From Amycolatopsis sp. A133 (GTDB lineage: Bacteria; Actinomycetota; Actinomycetes; Mycobacteriales; Pseudonocardiaceae), in contig NZ_JAVHJU010000076.1 in assembly GCF_031082405.1 (NCBI RefSeq), forward strand, positions 186,001 through 250,000: a stretch of 64,000 bases of DNA, in the 5' to 3' direction. The position numbers and the translations under genes are program-made. This document shows positions 42,001-54,000 of the stretch, one piece after another (the first letter of the stretch is position 1; the number at the start of each line of letters is the position of its first letter). The notes under the pieces are model-generated. The model saw only the letters and a list, made by a program, of their open reading frames with translations, was not told the DNA's origin and made no database searches.

Positions 42001-45000
42001 ACGGCGGGACCCCCGCCCGGCGTCACCACCCCTCGCATCCCCAGCAACCAGAACCGCAGCAGCTTGGCCGTCAGCCCCGACGCCTGCTCGCCCGCGGCCG
42101 GCACCGCGAACGCCGGTGGCAGCACTCCCTGTTCCCGCAACGATTCCAGGTGGGCCAGCCACGTCGAAGCGCCCGGGTCCCACGGCCGCCACGACACCAG
42201 GCCCACGGTCACGTCGTCCGCGGCGCCGGGGGCGTCGGCGGGCAGCAGCCGCCGCCACTTGCGCAACGTGATGAGCGTGATCGCCGTGGACCCGGCCAGT
42301 TCCACGATTTCCGGCGCCGTGAAGGCGGGCCGGCCGGCCACCGTCTCGCCGAGCATGCCCAGAACCCAGGTGCGGAACGCTTTCCAGGGCAGCCCGGTCA
42401 ACCGCTCGTCCGCCGCCGGGAGCCGGTACGCCGCGGGCAGCCATCCCTGCGCGTACAGCCGTTCCCACTCCTCGCGCCACGTCGACGCGTCGGAATTCCA
42501 CGGTCGCCAGGATTCGAGACGCCTCTCGGCTTCGCCCGTGCGGGCGCTCGAACCCGACGGCGCGCCCTCGGTCGTCACGGTGAGCCAGGTTCCGTTCGAA
42601 CTGGCCACGACCGGTGCCGAGCGCGGGTACTCCAAGGCGGGCGCGAACTCGTCGGGGTCGAGCGCGGACCCCTGGCTGCGGAGCTCTTCGCCGACGAAGG
42701 CGCGGACCAGCGCCCCCAGGTAGCCGGAGCCGAGCGGCGCGTCGGTACCCGCCTCGACGGCCACCCGGATCGGCGGCATCTTGTCCGCGCCGGCGGCCAG
42801 TGCCCGCGCCGCCGCACCCCGGACGACCCGGCGCAGCCGGTCCACGTGCGCCGACGGCAGCTCGCCGGACCCGGCCGGGAACTCCACTTCCAGCGCGGAT
42901 GCGTCGCGGTAGCCGGCCGTCGTCCGGGCGGGATCCGGGAACCGGAGCAGCCGGTAGTTGCCGGGCGAGGGGTCCGTGGCCTTCTTCCACTGGAAGAGAG
43001 TCGTCACCTTCAGTCCCGCGCCGGCCGCAGTCACCACCGACCCGCCGGCGGTGCGGCGAGCGATCTCTTCGTCGATCAGGCGGAGCAGGATGTGCGGCAT
43101 GGCCCGGAGACGGGCCTGCACGGTGGCGCGCTGCAACCGGGCCGTGCCCTGCCGGGGCCACGAGTGGATGATGCGCAGGTCGGGTGGTTCGGTGCCGCGG
43201 GCGGCCCGGTCCAGCAGCTCGGGCACCAGGTCGCGCGCCACCTGCCGCAGGGCGGCCTCGTCGGCGGGCACCAGCCGGTCGGTGCTCTGGTTGCGGCCTT
43301 CGCCGTCGAACCCGCCCCGCCACAGCTCCGCCGCGCCGGCCGCGACCGGGTCCCAGTCGGAGCTGACGGGCGGGACCGGCGCGCCGGTTTCCCAGCGCAC
43401 CTCCGTCGCGCCCTCCTCCCCGGAAAGCCACGTCCCGGGCGCGGGCGGGCCGGCGGGGACCGGCACCGCGGGGGCCAGCGCGACCCGCAGCCCGGCACCG
43501 TGCATGGCGGTGTCCTCGGTCTCCGGCCCGGGGAACAGCAGCTCGGGCACCAGCTCGGCCGGACGGCGGTCCGGTGCGAGGCGGGCGGCTTCCTCGGCGA
43601 CGACGGCGTGGACCAGCTCGGTCAGGTGGGTCACGCGGGCCTCGTGGACCTGCGCCCGCTCCCGTTCGGCCCGCTCGGCTTCGAACCGGATCGGCGGTAT
43701 CGGGCCCACACCGTGCGCCCAGGCCCGTTCCACGTGCCCGCGGACGACCTCGCGGAGGCGGTTCGCGTGCGCGGCCGGCAGCTCCGCCACCCCGTGCGGG
43801 TACTCCAGCGCAACGGACGTGGCCGTCCGGTAAGCGGCGCGCGGCGCCCCCGGGTCAGGGAACCACAGCAGCGAGTACTTGCTGGGCGACGTGTCGTCGT
43901 CCTTCTTCCGCGCGTAGATCGAGTCGACCGCGAGCCCGAGGCCGGCCGAGGTGAACCCCGGGCCGCCGCCGGTGCTCCGGTCGAGTTCCTCGTCGACGAG
44001 TTCGGTGAGGATGCGGACGATCTCCGCGCGGTGCCGCCGCATGCCCGGGCGCTGCAGCTTCGCCGTGCCCTGCTGCTCCAGGTCGTGGACCATGCGCAGG
44101 TCCGGTGGCTCCAGCCCGAGCCCGGCCCGGCGCAGCAGCTCGGGCACCAGCGCGCGCACGACCTGCCGCAGGGCGCCGAGGTCGGCCGGGAGCAGCGTGT
44201 CGTACTTCTGCGAAGCCGCCTTCCCGGAGAAGTTGCCGGTCCACAGCAGCTGGGCGCCGCCGGCCAGGGGATCCCACCGGGCTCCGGCGAACGGCGGGAC
44301 CGGGGGCGCCGGCTGCTCGGGCCGTTCCCACTGCGTCCCGGCCGCGATCGGCTGCGGTTCCACGCGCGACGGCCCGGCCACGGGCCCGGCGGCGCCGAAG
44401 GGCCCAGCCACCGGCCCGCCGAGAAGGCTCGTCCCGGACGGCCCAGCCGCCGACGAACCCGCCACCGGCCCGCCGAGAAGGCTCGTCCCGGACGGCCCAG
44501 CCACGGGCCCCGTGGCGCCGGACGGCCCGGCCACCGACGAACCCGCCGCCGGTTGCGGTTTGGGGCGTTCCTTCGCCCAGTTGGCCAGCGAGCCTTCGAG
44601 GGTGTTCTCGCCGGCCACGTTCTTGATCGCGAGCTGGCCGTGCACCGGCTTGCCGTCCTCGCCGGTCTCGGCGAGCATTCCGCGCGCCCACTGCCGCAGG
44701 GCGAGCCACGCCGCCCCGGTCGGTTTTCCGTCCTCGGCCGGGGCCGGGAAGCCGGCGGGCAACCGGCCGCCGTCGTGCAGCCGGGCCCACTGCTCCCGCC
44801 ACGTCTTCGGCTGCCCGTGAACCCCGGACGGCCGCCAGTCCACCAGCTCGGCGACCCCGGCGTGCACCGGCTCGGCGGCCGCGGCCCGCGGCGGCCGCTG
44901 CTGCCGCGTGGGCCGGTCCTTGGCCCAGTTGCTCAGCGCGCCTTCGAGGGTGTTCTTGCCGGCCGCGGCCCGGATCGCGGGCAGGCCGTAGGCGGGTTCG

Positions 45001-48000
45001 CCGTCCTCGCCGGTCTCGGTGAGCATTCCGCGCGCCCACTGCCGCAGGGCGAGCCACGCCGCCCCGGTCGGCTTGTCCTCCCCGGCCGGCGCCGGGAAAT
45101 CCGCGGGCAAGCGGCCCTCGGCCGAAAGCAGCGCCCACTGCGCCCGCCACGTCGCCGGCTGCCCCGCGGCCCCGGACGGCCGCCAGTTCTCCAGCGCGGC
45201 GACCCCGGAGTCCGCCGGGTGGTCGGGACCCAGGTGCGCCGGCTCGGCCAGCCCCAGCCGCGGCGGCGCGTCGGCCGGCACGGGCTGGGTGTAGTGCGGG
45301 AAGCGGCCCTTCTTGACGAGCTTGCGGTGCTTCGCCGCGATGTGCCAGCCGTCCGCCGGTTCGCGGAACCGCGGCCGTCCGTCGGCGGTGAAGGTGGTGT
45401 CCCCCACCCGCACCGCCGTTCCCGGCGTGTCGATGCCCAGCCACAGCAGACCCTTGGGCCACGCGAGGTCGACGCCCACCGCCTGGTGCAGGGCGGTGGC
45501 CAGGCCGTCGAGGTCGTCGACGTTGCAGGCGTAGAGCCGGATCCGGTCGCGGCCGTTCCAGTTCGCGGCGCGCAGCGCGGTCACCGCCGTGGGCACGTCC
45601 CGCAGCGCGTGGTCGAGCAGGACCAGGCCGAGCACGCCCGATTCGGCGGGCAGCCGGCTCGCCGCACGGCCCACCTTCGAGGCCGGATCGCCGAGGATCG
45701 CCCCGACCCGGGCCCGGGTGGCCGGGGTGCGGAGGCCGAGCGGGCGGGTCAGTGCGGTGGCGCCGTCGCGCGGGACCGGCGCCGGGGCGGACGCGGCCGG
45801 GGCCGAGCCGCGCCGGGTGGGTCCGGTGGCGGGTGCCGGGGTCGCGCCGGTCGCGGTGGCGGGGCGGGCAGCGGCCGGGTCGAGGCCGAGCGCGCGGGCT
45901 CCGGCCTCGTCGACGCGCAAGCTGACCGTCCCGTCGGGGCCCAGGTGCACCGGGGCCGACGCCGTTCCGTCGTGGGCGTGCAGGGTGATCGTGGGGTTGA
46001 GCGTGGCCTTGACCAGGTAGACCGGCCGGTCCTGCGCCGGGCCGGTGACGTCGGTGCGGTCCGGGTCGTCGGCGGGCAGCTCCCGGGTCTTCTCCTTCGT
46101 GAACGTGGCCAGGTCGCCGGCGAGCGCGGCGGGCAGGCCGCCGAGCGGGGTGGCGGTGAACTTGCCGGCGGTCGCGACCGCGGTGGTGGTGTCCTCGTCC
46201 GTCGCGTGGTGGCTCGTCACCGTTCCGCCCGGGATGGCGCGCACCAGTTCCCGGTCGGTGAGGTCGAAGGTGATCGCGACGCTCGCCACCGTCGTGCTGT
46301 CCACCGTCACGACGTGCCCGGCTCCGGTGAGCCCGGTGGCGAAGTGGGAGCTGAGCCGGTCGGCCCGGCTGCCGGCCAGCAGGCCGTGCCCGCGGCGGGC
46401 GTTGAGCCGCCCGAGCAGGCCCAGCAGCTGGTTCTGCAGCTTGGGCGCGGGGAACGGCCAGGCCGCGACGACGGCGTCCGCGGGTACCCCGGGCGTGCTG
46501 CCCTCGCGCCGCCACTGCTCCCGCAGCGAGCCGGGCCGGCGGTCCAGGGCGGTGCCGCCGGCGGGCAAGGCCGGGACCGTCGAGCGGAACGCCGTCTCGA
46601 GTTCCAGGCCCGGCAGGGTTTCCAGGCCCGTGACCGGGGTCTGGCGCAGCAGCGGGATCCGCCGCCGGTACACCCCGGAGCGCGCCCAGGGCCGCAGCAG
46701 GAACTCGACCTTCAGGCCGTGCTCGTGCCGGTCGGACCGGCCCGTGTGGGTGTAGACGGTGGTGTGCTTCTCGGTCCGCACCGGCCCGCGGCGCTTCGTG
46801 CGGCTGCCCTCGGCGGCGGCCTTGGGCTCGACCGCGCCGCCCAGCAGGAATCCCGCACCCGGGAAGCCGGGCGTGGGGATGGCCGGCGTGCCCTTGGCCG
46901 AGAAGCCGTAGCTCACCGTCGAGACGACTCCGTCGCGCACCAGCCGGTTGGTCGTCACCGTCGAACGGTGCGTGTGCCGGGTGTCCCCGCCGCCGGGGCG
47001 GGTCGTGGTCCGCTCCGCCTTGACCACGACGAGCTGCTCCAGCTTGCCGGACTTCCCGATCCGCGCGGCGAACAGCTCGTCGCCGCCGTTGAGCATGTTG
47101 CGCATCGTGACGTCGAACCCGCCCAGCAGCAGGCGATCCCCGAACGCGCGCGCCATCGCGTCGTGCAGCACCGCATAGTCGGCGGCGACGTCCCGGTCGG
47201 TGATCGACTTCTCCCACTCCCGCAGCCGCGACCGCAGCCCGTCGACCAGCTCGGTCACCACGTCGGCCCGCGCGGGCTCGAAGCGGCCCAGCTCGAGCCC
47301 GGCCGCCCGGTCCGGCGCGGGCACCGCCGGCGCCGGGGCGGCGGCGGGGGCGGCGTCGTCTTCGGGGAAGAGGTTGTGCCGCACGTCGTGCGGGGACAGC
47401 TCCCCGATCGACGCGAGCTCGCTCGCCGGCACCCACACCCGGACCGCGCGCGGGACGAACTTGACCCGCTCTCCGGTGGCGGCCGGCCGGTCGTGCTTGC
47501 CGCCCAGCGGCCCGGTCAGGCGCTCGCGCACCGACGTCGCCAGCAGGTGCCGCGCGTCGAACTCCACCAGGTAGCCGCGTTCGACGCGCTGGTGCTCGTC
47601 CCGGGTGGTCACGACGTCGATCTCGTTCGCGGCCGGGCCGCGGTGGTAGCCGGCCGACACCTCGCCGCCGCCGGTGAACACCTCGCCCGCCGACGCCGAC
47701 ACCCCGAACGACGCCGGGACACCGACCTGCTTGCCGCTGTCGTTGGTGAGCACCGTCTGGGTGCTCTCGGCGCCGCCGAACACGTGGGCCGGCTCGCGGT
47801 CGACGATCCGCGGGTTGCCGTAGAAGGTCGACAACGCGGCCGTGCCGGTCAGGTCGCGCCCGCCGAGGCCGAGGTCGCTGCCCGCGTTGTAGCTTTCCAG
47901 GCTCAGCACGTCCGACGGCCCGGCCGCGAGCCCGAGCCGGCCCTGGCGGCTGGTCCAGTTCGCCCACGTCTCCAGCGCTTCCTGCGACGCCGACGCGGTT

Positions 48001-51000
48001 TCCTCCCCCTCGGCGCGGCCGCCCAGCGGTTCCGACGGCGAGCCCAGCAGCAGCCGTTTCGCCGCCGCCGACAGCTTGGCCCCGGCACCTCCGGCCGCCG
48101 GGGCCAGCAGCAGCTCCGCGGCCGCGGACAGCAGGCCCCGCACCGGCGCGAAGGCGTCCAGGTCGTAGGCGGCGGGCAGGGTGCCGGGCCGCATCGACGC
48201 GATCAGCCCCGCGCCCACGGAATCCGCGTCCAGCCAGCCGGTCTCCGCGGCCGGCGTGGTGGGGTCGGGGACGGCGCCGAGCCCGCTGCGGGCGGCGACC
48301 TTGATGCCGAGGCGCCCGGTGAGCCCGGGCCGGTACTCGGGTTCGGTGGCGGCCGGGTCTTCGTCGCGCCACTGCAGCGGCGGCCCGAGGTGCGCGCGGT
48401 CGGTGCCCAGGCGGGCCTGGATGACGACGGGGTAGCGGTACTGGTGGATGTCCGCCTCGCCGCTCCAGGCCTGTTCCCGCTGCACCGCGCGGGCGACGAG
48501 CCCGCCGCGGTGCTTCTTCTCGGCCAGGGCGACGGCCCCCGAAAGCGACACCGGGCCGGCTTCGCCCTCGACCGAGACACCGAGCTTCTTCTCCCGGCGC
48601 CGGTGCTGCTCCACCCGCTTCTCGTCGCGGGCGGTGATCACCCCGGCGAGCTCCTTGCGCGGCACCGGACCGAGGTAGTGGCCGTGCTCGGGGTCCAGCT
48701 CGCCCACCAGGAAGAGGTCCTGCTCGGTGCCTTCGAGCGGGAACCGGACGCCGTCCCCGCCGTCGAGCAGGGCCCGGGTGGCGCGGTCGTCGAGGAACCC
48801 GGTCAGCTGGTTCCGGACGCGCTGGGCCGCGGTCCCGGGGATGACGCCGTCGAGCACCAGCCGGTGCACGATGCGCCCGGTCAGGTCGACGAGCGTGTTC
48901 TCGGTCAGCTGCCACGCGCTGCGCACGGAGTCGGGCACGTGCTCGCGCGGCAGCCCGGCCGGGCCGTGGGAGCCGGATCCCGACCGGCTGCCGGAGCTGC
49001 TGGAGCGGTCGCTGTCGGGGTCGATCCGCTCGGCCAGCACCAGCCGCGCGTCGGCGCCGAAGGTGAACGTCACGCGCGGGGCCTCGTGGCGGTGCCACAG
49101 CTTCCGCCTCCGGCTCTCCTGCTCGCGGTAGACGGACTGGTCGACCTCGGCCGCCGACACGACGAACTCGAACGGGACGCCGTACTTTTCGACCTCGCCG
49201 CTGGTGCGCTCGGTCGACTCGGCCACCACCCCGCCGACGTGCTGCTCGGCGTGCTCGGCCTGCCGCCCGTAGGACACCCCGACGGTGAGCTTCCCGCCGG
49301 CCAGGCCGAGCAGGTCTTCGCCGAGCCCGACCGACAGCTCGCCGCCCCAGCCCTGGACGTCGCGGTGTTCGACGCCGTGACTGTCACTCGCCCGCCGCCG
49401 GTGCCCCACGCTCTGCTCGGCCCGGCCGACGAACTCGGCCACCGCAGCCGGGTCCAGCCGCCGGGCCAGCATGATCTCCACGGGCCGCTTGTGCCCGGGC
49501 AGCTCGAACACGCGCCGCGCGACCCCGCCGGTGAACAGCTCGACCCCGTGGTCGGGGCCGATCCGGTCCAGCCACCGGTCCAGCTCGGTGGCCGCGTCGG
49601 TGGCCCGGTCGAGCTTCAGCTCGTCGACCAGCCGGTCGTACAGCCCGGCCAAGCCGGTGAACCGCACCGACTTGATCGCCTTGCGGGCCTGCCGGAAGGC
49701 TTCGAACATCGCCGTGAGCTGCTGCGGGCTCGCCGAGGGGGGTGCCTGGGGGTAGGCCAGCGGCACCATCCGCCCGCTGGCCCCGGCCGCCGCGTCGTGG
49801 CGCGGCCACTCCAGCCGCACCGGCACGGCCACTTCGCGCACCACGCCGGGCCGGTTCCGGTGCAGCACCCGCCCCGGCCGCGGGCGCACCAGCACCCGGT
49901 GCACGATCACGTGGTCCGACCGCGACACCCCGCCGCGCTCGCGCACCTCGGTGGTCGCGCCGGTCTCGCTGGTGGCGCGCATCCGCCCCACCGACGTCAC
50001 CCCGGGGTCCTTGAGCCCCACGCCGACCGTGACCGGCCCCGCCGGAATGCTCTGACCGGTCGGGTTGAGCGGGGTCCGCGTGGCCTCGGCGACGGCTTCG
50101 CCCGTCCGCCGCTCCCCCTGGTACTCGTGGCTGATCTCGCCGATCCCCCGGACCTCGTCCATCGGCGCGCCGATCCGCACCGCCTGGACCTCGATCTCGA
50201 CGTCCCGCTCGGCGTCGTGGATGGTCTCCAGCGTCCGGTCCAGCTGCCGCAGCACGTCGTCCGGGAACGACTCGGCCACCCAGCCCTGCCAGTCCGCGCG
50301 CTTCTCGCCCGCCTGCACGAGCTGGGCCAGCACCGCTTCCCGCAGCGGCGCGAAGTCCGGCTCCCCCACCACCGCGGGGTGGTCCAGCCGGGCGCGTTCC
50401 GCGCGCTCCAGCCCCGCCAGCACCGCGGGATCCGCCGCGCTCGGACCGGTCCCGGCGCGCGTTCCCGGTGCGTCCGACCACGCCGAGGCGTCCGACAGCG
50501 CCCGCGCCCGGCGCACCTGTCCCCCGCCGCCGGGGTGCAGCAGGGACTCCGATCCCGCCCGGCCGTGCCGCTGCCCGCCCGCGGGCGCCAGGTGCACCAC
50601 CTCGCCGAGGCCGTAGCGGGGCGGCGCGTCGGCGGGGAACGGCTCGTCGAACGCCGCCGGGCGCTCCTCTCCGCCGGGCAGCTCCTCGACCCATCCGCCG
50701 GCTTCCGCCTCGGCGAAGAAGGGGGTGCCGTCGGCCCGGTAGCCCACCGAGCCGACCCGGCCCGCCCGGCCGTCCCACCCGGCCGGCTCGTCGAACCCGA
50801 AGTACAGCAGCCCGGTCGGCCGGAACACCGCGGCGCCCGCCGCGGCCCGCAGGTCGCGGGTGAAGGCGGCGAGGAAACCGACGTTGCACGCCCACACGCG
50901 GATCGCGTCCATGCGGTTCCAGCCCGCCGTGCGCAGCGCCTCCATCACCACCTGGACGTCGCGCAGGCCGTGCTCGAGCAGGATGAGGGCGAACTCGCCG

Positions 51001-54000
51001 TCCTTGCGCGGGAACCACTGCGTCGCCCCCGCCACGGCCGAGGCCCGGTCGCCGACGACCACACCCGAGCGCACCCCGGTGAGCTCGGACCCGCCGGCGG
51101 ACCCCAGCGGTTCGAAGCGCACTTCGTCCGGGTCGCGGTCCAGCCGCGAGATCCCGCGGCGGCGCTGCATCACGTCGTGGGCCTCGGCCAGCCGCCCCGG
51201 CGAGATCCCGCTCTCGTCCGCGGCCTGTTCGCCGGTGGCCGGGCCGGCCCACGCCGGGAGGCCGAAGCCGAAGTCGAGCAGGCCGGCACCCGGCTCGAAC
51301 TCGAACACGCCCTGGTCGCCGAAGAAGTCGTTGATGGCGTCGAACGGGGCCGGGTCGAACGACGGGGCGTCACCGAAGGAGGCCTCGAAGGAGCCGTCGA
51401 AGCCATCGGACGGCCACGAGGCGTCGAAGCCCGCCATGAACTCGTCGACGTCGAAGCCGGAGCTCTCCCCGGCCACCGGCTGTTCCGGCCCGGTGTCCGC
51501 CGGTTGCTCCGGAACCATCTCTCCGGCGCCGGGGACGGCGGGGCTTTCCGGCCGCGGGTCCGGAACCGCCGGCTCGTCGGGGAGGTCCTCCAGCACGAAC
51601 GCTTCGGGCTCGTCCCGTTCCCCGGTGACCGCCGCCGGGTCGGCCGCGAGCATCGCCTCCACCGCCGGGACGAAGTCGGCCGGCACCGCCGACAGCCGCA
51701 GGTCCACGCCCGGGGTGTCCCAGTCGCCGCCGATCCGGAAGCGGAAGCGGGCGTCGATGAAGGCGTCGACGTCGCGGGGACCGTCCGGCATGGACCGCAG
51801 CACCGCCGAGACCGCGGACCGCATCGAGCCCACCCGCTGGTGGAACTGCTTGACGCCCTTGGCGACCACCTCGACCAGCAGCAGCGGGGTGCCGGCGCCG
51901 ATGGCCGCTGTCAGCCAGGCCCGCAGCTGCCACTCGACGGCCGGGGAGAGCTCGTTCATCTCCGGCCGCATCACCGCCGTGGTCTCGGTCGCGGCCGACT
52001 TGCCGAGGAAGCTGCCCTCCCACCGCGGCGAGGCCGCGGCCTGCTCCGCGGTCACCAGCGGGGTCGGCTGCACCGTCACCGACACCCGCGGCACCAGCGC
52101 CGACTGCGTCAGGTAGATGAACTCGGTGAACTTCCACCCCGAGGTGTCGACGCCGGTTTCCCGCAGCCGCGTGCGCAGCTGCTCGACGACGAAGTCCAGC
52201 GTGTCGTCTTCGTACTTGACCACGGAGTACGGCTGGGCGAGCCGGATCCGGACGTCGGGCATCCCGACCTTGCCGCGCACGGCCTTCCACTGCGTCGCGA
52301 GCTGCCGCACGAACGCCGTCAGGCCCGCCTCGTCGTCCCGCGACAGCAGCGAAACCTCCGCCGGCGCGCGCTCGTCGAGGCGCCGGGCCTCCTTCAGCCG
52401 CTCCCGGGGCAGCTTCCGCCGCGGCACGACGTCCAGCTCGCCGCGCCACGGCGGCACCACCAGGCGCGCCGGGCCGGGCGCCGGAAGGCCGCGCGGCACC
52501 GCGGGCGCCGGCCCGTCGTCGACGACCACCGAGGCGGCCGTCAGCTTCCGCGGCCACTCGGCGGCCTCCCGCACCCGCACGTCGGCGACCACCCGGTCGC
52601 CCAGCGCGTCGCCGAAAACCTCCTGCAGCAACCGGTTCAGCGACGCCGTCCGCAGGCGATCCACCGCTTCCGCGCCGGGCCCGGAGACCAGCTCGATCGT
52701 CACGGTCACCGGCGCCGGCCGGTCGGCCGCCGCCCGGAGCCGTTCGGCGGCGCCCTCGAGCAGCCACCGCAGCCGCCACCCCACCACCGGGGCGAGCTCC
52801 GCCTCGTCCGGCTCGAACGGCAGGTCCAGCACCCGGGCCGCGCGGTAGCCCGCGATCGAGCCGCCGGGATCGGGCCGCAGCCAGACCTCCATCCCGAACC
52901 GGTGGTTGCGGTGCCCGCGCGTCACGGCCGAGACGAACCGGGCCGGATGGCCGCCGAAGAGGCCGGAAAGGCCGGCCTGCCGCGCGGCCGCGTCCAGCAG
53001 GTTCCCGATGCGCTGCCGGTCGGCTTCCGCCGCCCGGCGTCGTTCCGCGGGGTCGCCCGTGCGCTGCAGGTAGCGGACGACCTCGATGGCGAGCGGTTCG
53101 AGGCCGGCGGCCTCGCGCGCGCGCAGCAGGGGAACGATTTCGCCCGCCCACTGCACGAGGGCCGCGCGGTCCGGCTCGGGCAGGGTCACCGCGCCGCGCC
53201 ACTGCAGCCCGACCTGGCCGGGCCGCTGCCACCAGTCCCCCAGCACCTCGCCGTCCGTCAGCCGCTTCTTCCGGGCGTGGTACTCCTCCTGCTTGCGCTT
53301 CCGCAGGCCGGCTCCGGGGTCGGCTCCGCCGACGGCGACGCGGGCCACCGGGTGCCCCTTGGGCTGCACCTCACCCGTCCCGACGGTCACCACGGGCGGC
53401 CGGAGGGTGAAGCCGCCCGTGCCGGCCGCGGTCTTCCCGGCCTCCGCCACGGCTTCCCGCACCAGGTCGCGAACCAGGGCCGACAGGTACTTCCGCCGTT
53501 CTTCGCCCAGAGCGGCGGGCTCGCGCGCGATCCGCACGGGGGCCAGCGTGATCGGTTCGATCGTCGCGGTCCGGTCACCGGCGGCGAGCGCGGCTCCGGC
53601 CGCTCGGCCGACCGCTCCGGAGACGAGCTGCCGCACCTGCCACACCGCGGCGTCGGTGAGCCGGGCGGCTCCCTCGACGAAGGCCAGGCCGGGCAGCTCG
53701 CGCGCCTGCCGGTAGTCGGCCGCCGTCCAGCCGGGGTGCGGTTCGGGGTGGACCGTCAGCAGGATCCCGGTCCGGTAGTCGCCCGCGCTCGTTTCGGCTT
53801 TGGTCAACGGCCGGTCGCCCACCGGGAAGGTGAGCCCGAGCGCGGCCGGCCCGGCTTCCGGCGAGCGGCGGCCCGGCAACCCGGCCAGCAGCTCGGCGAA
53901 CCGGCGGCTCACGTACTGGAAAACCTCGCCGGAGGCGGCTTCGACGGTCTGCTTCTCGGCCGCCGTCTTCGCCGGGTGGTGGTGCGCGGTGAACCGGAAG

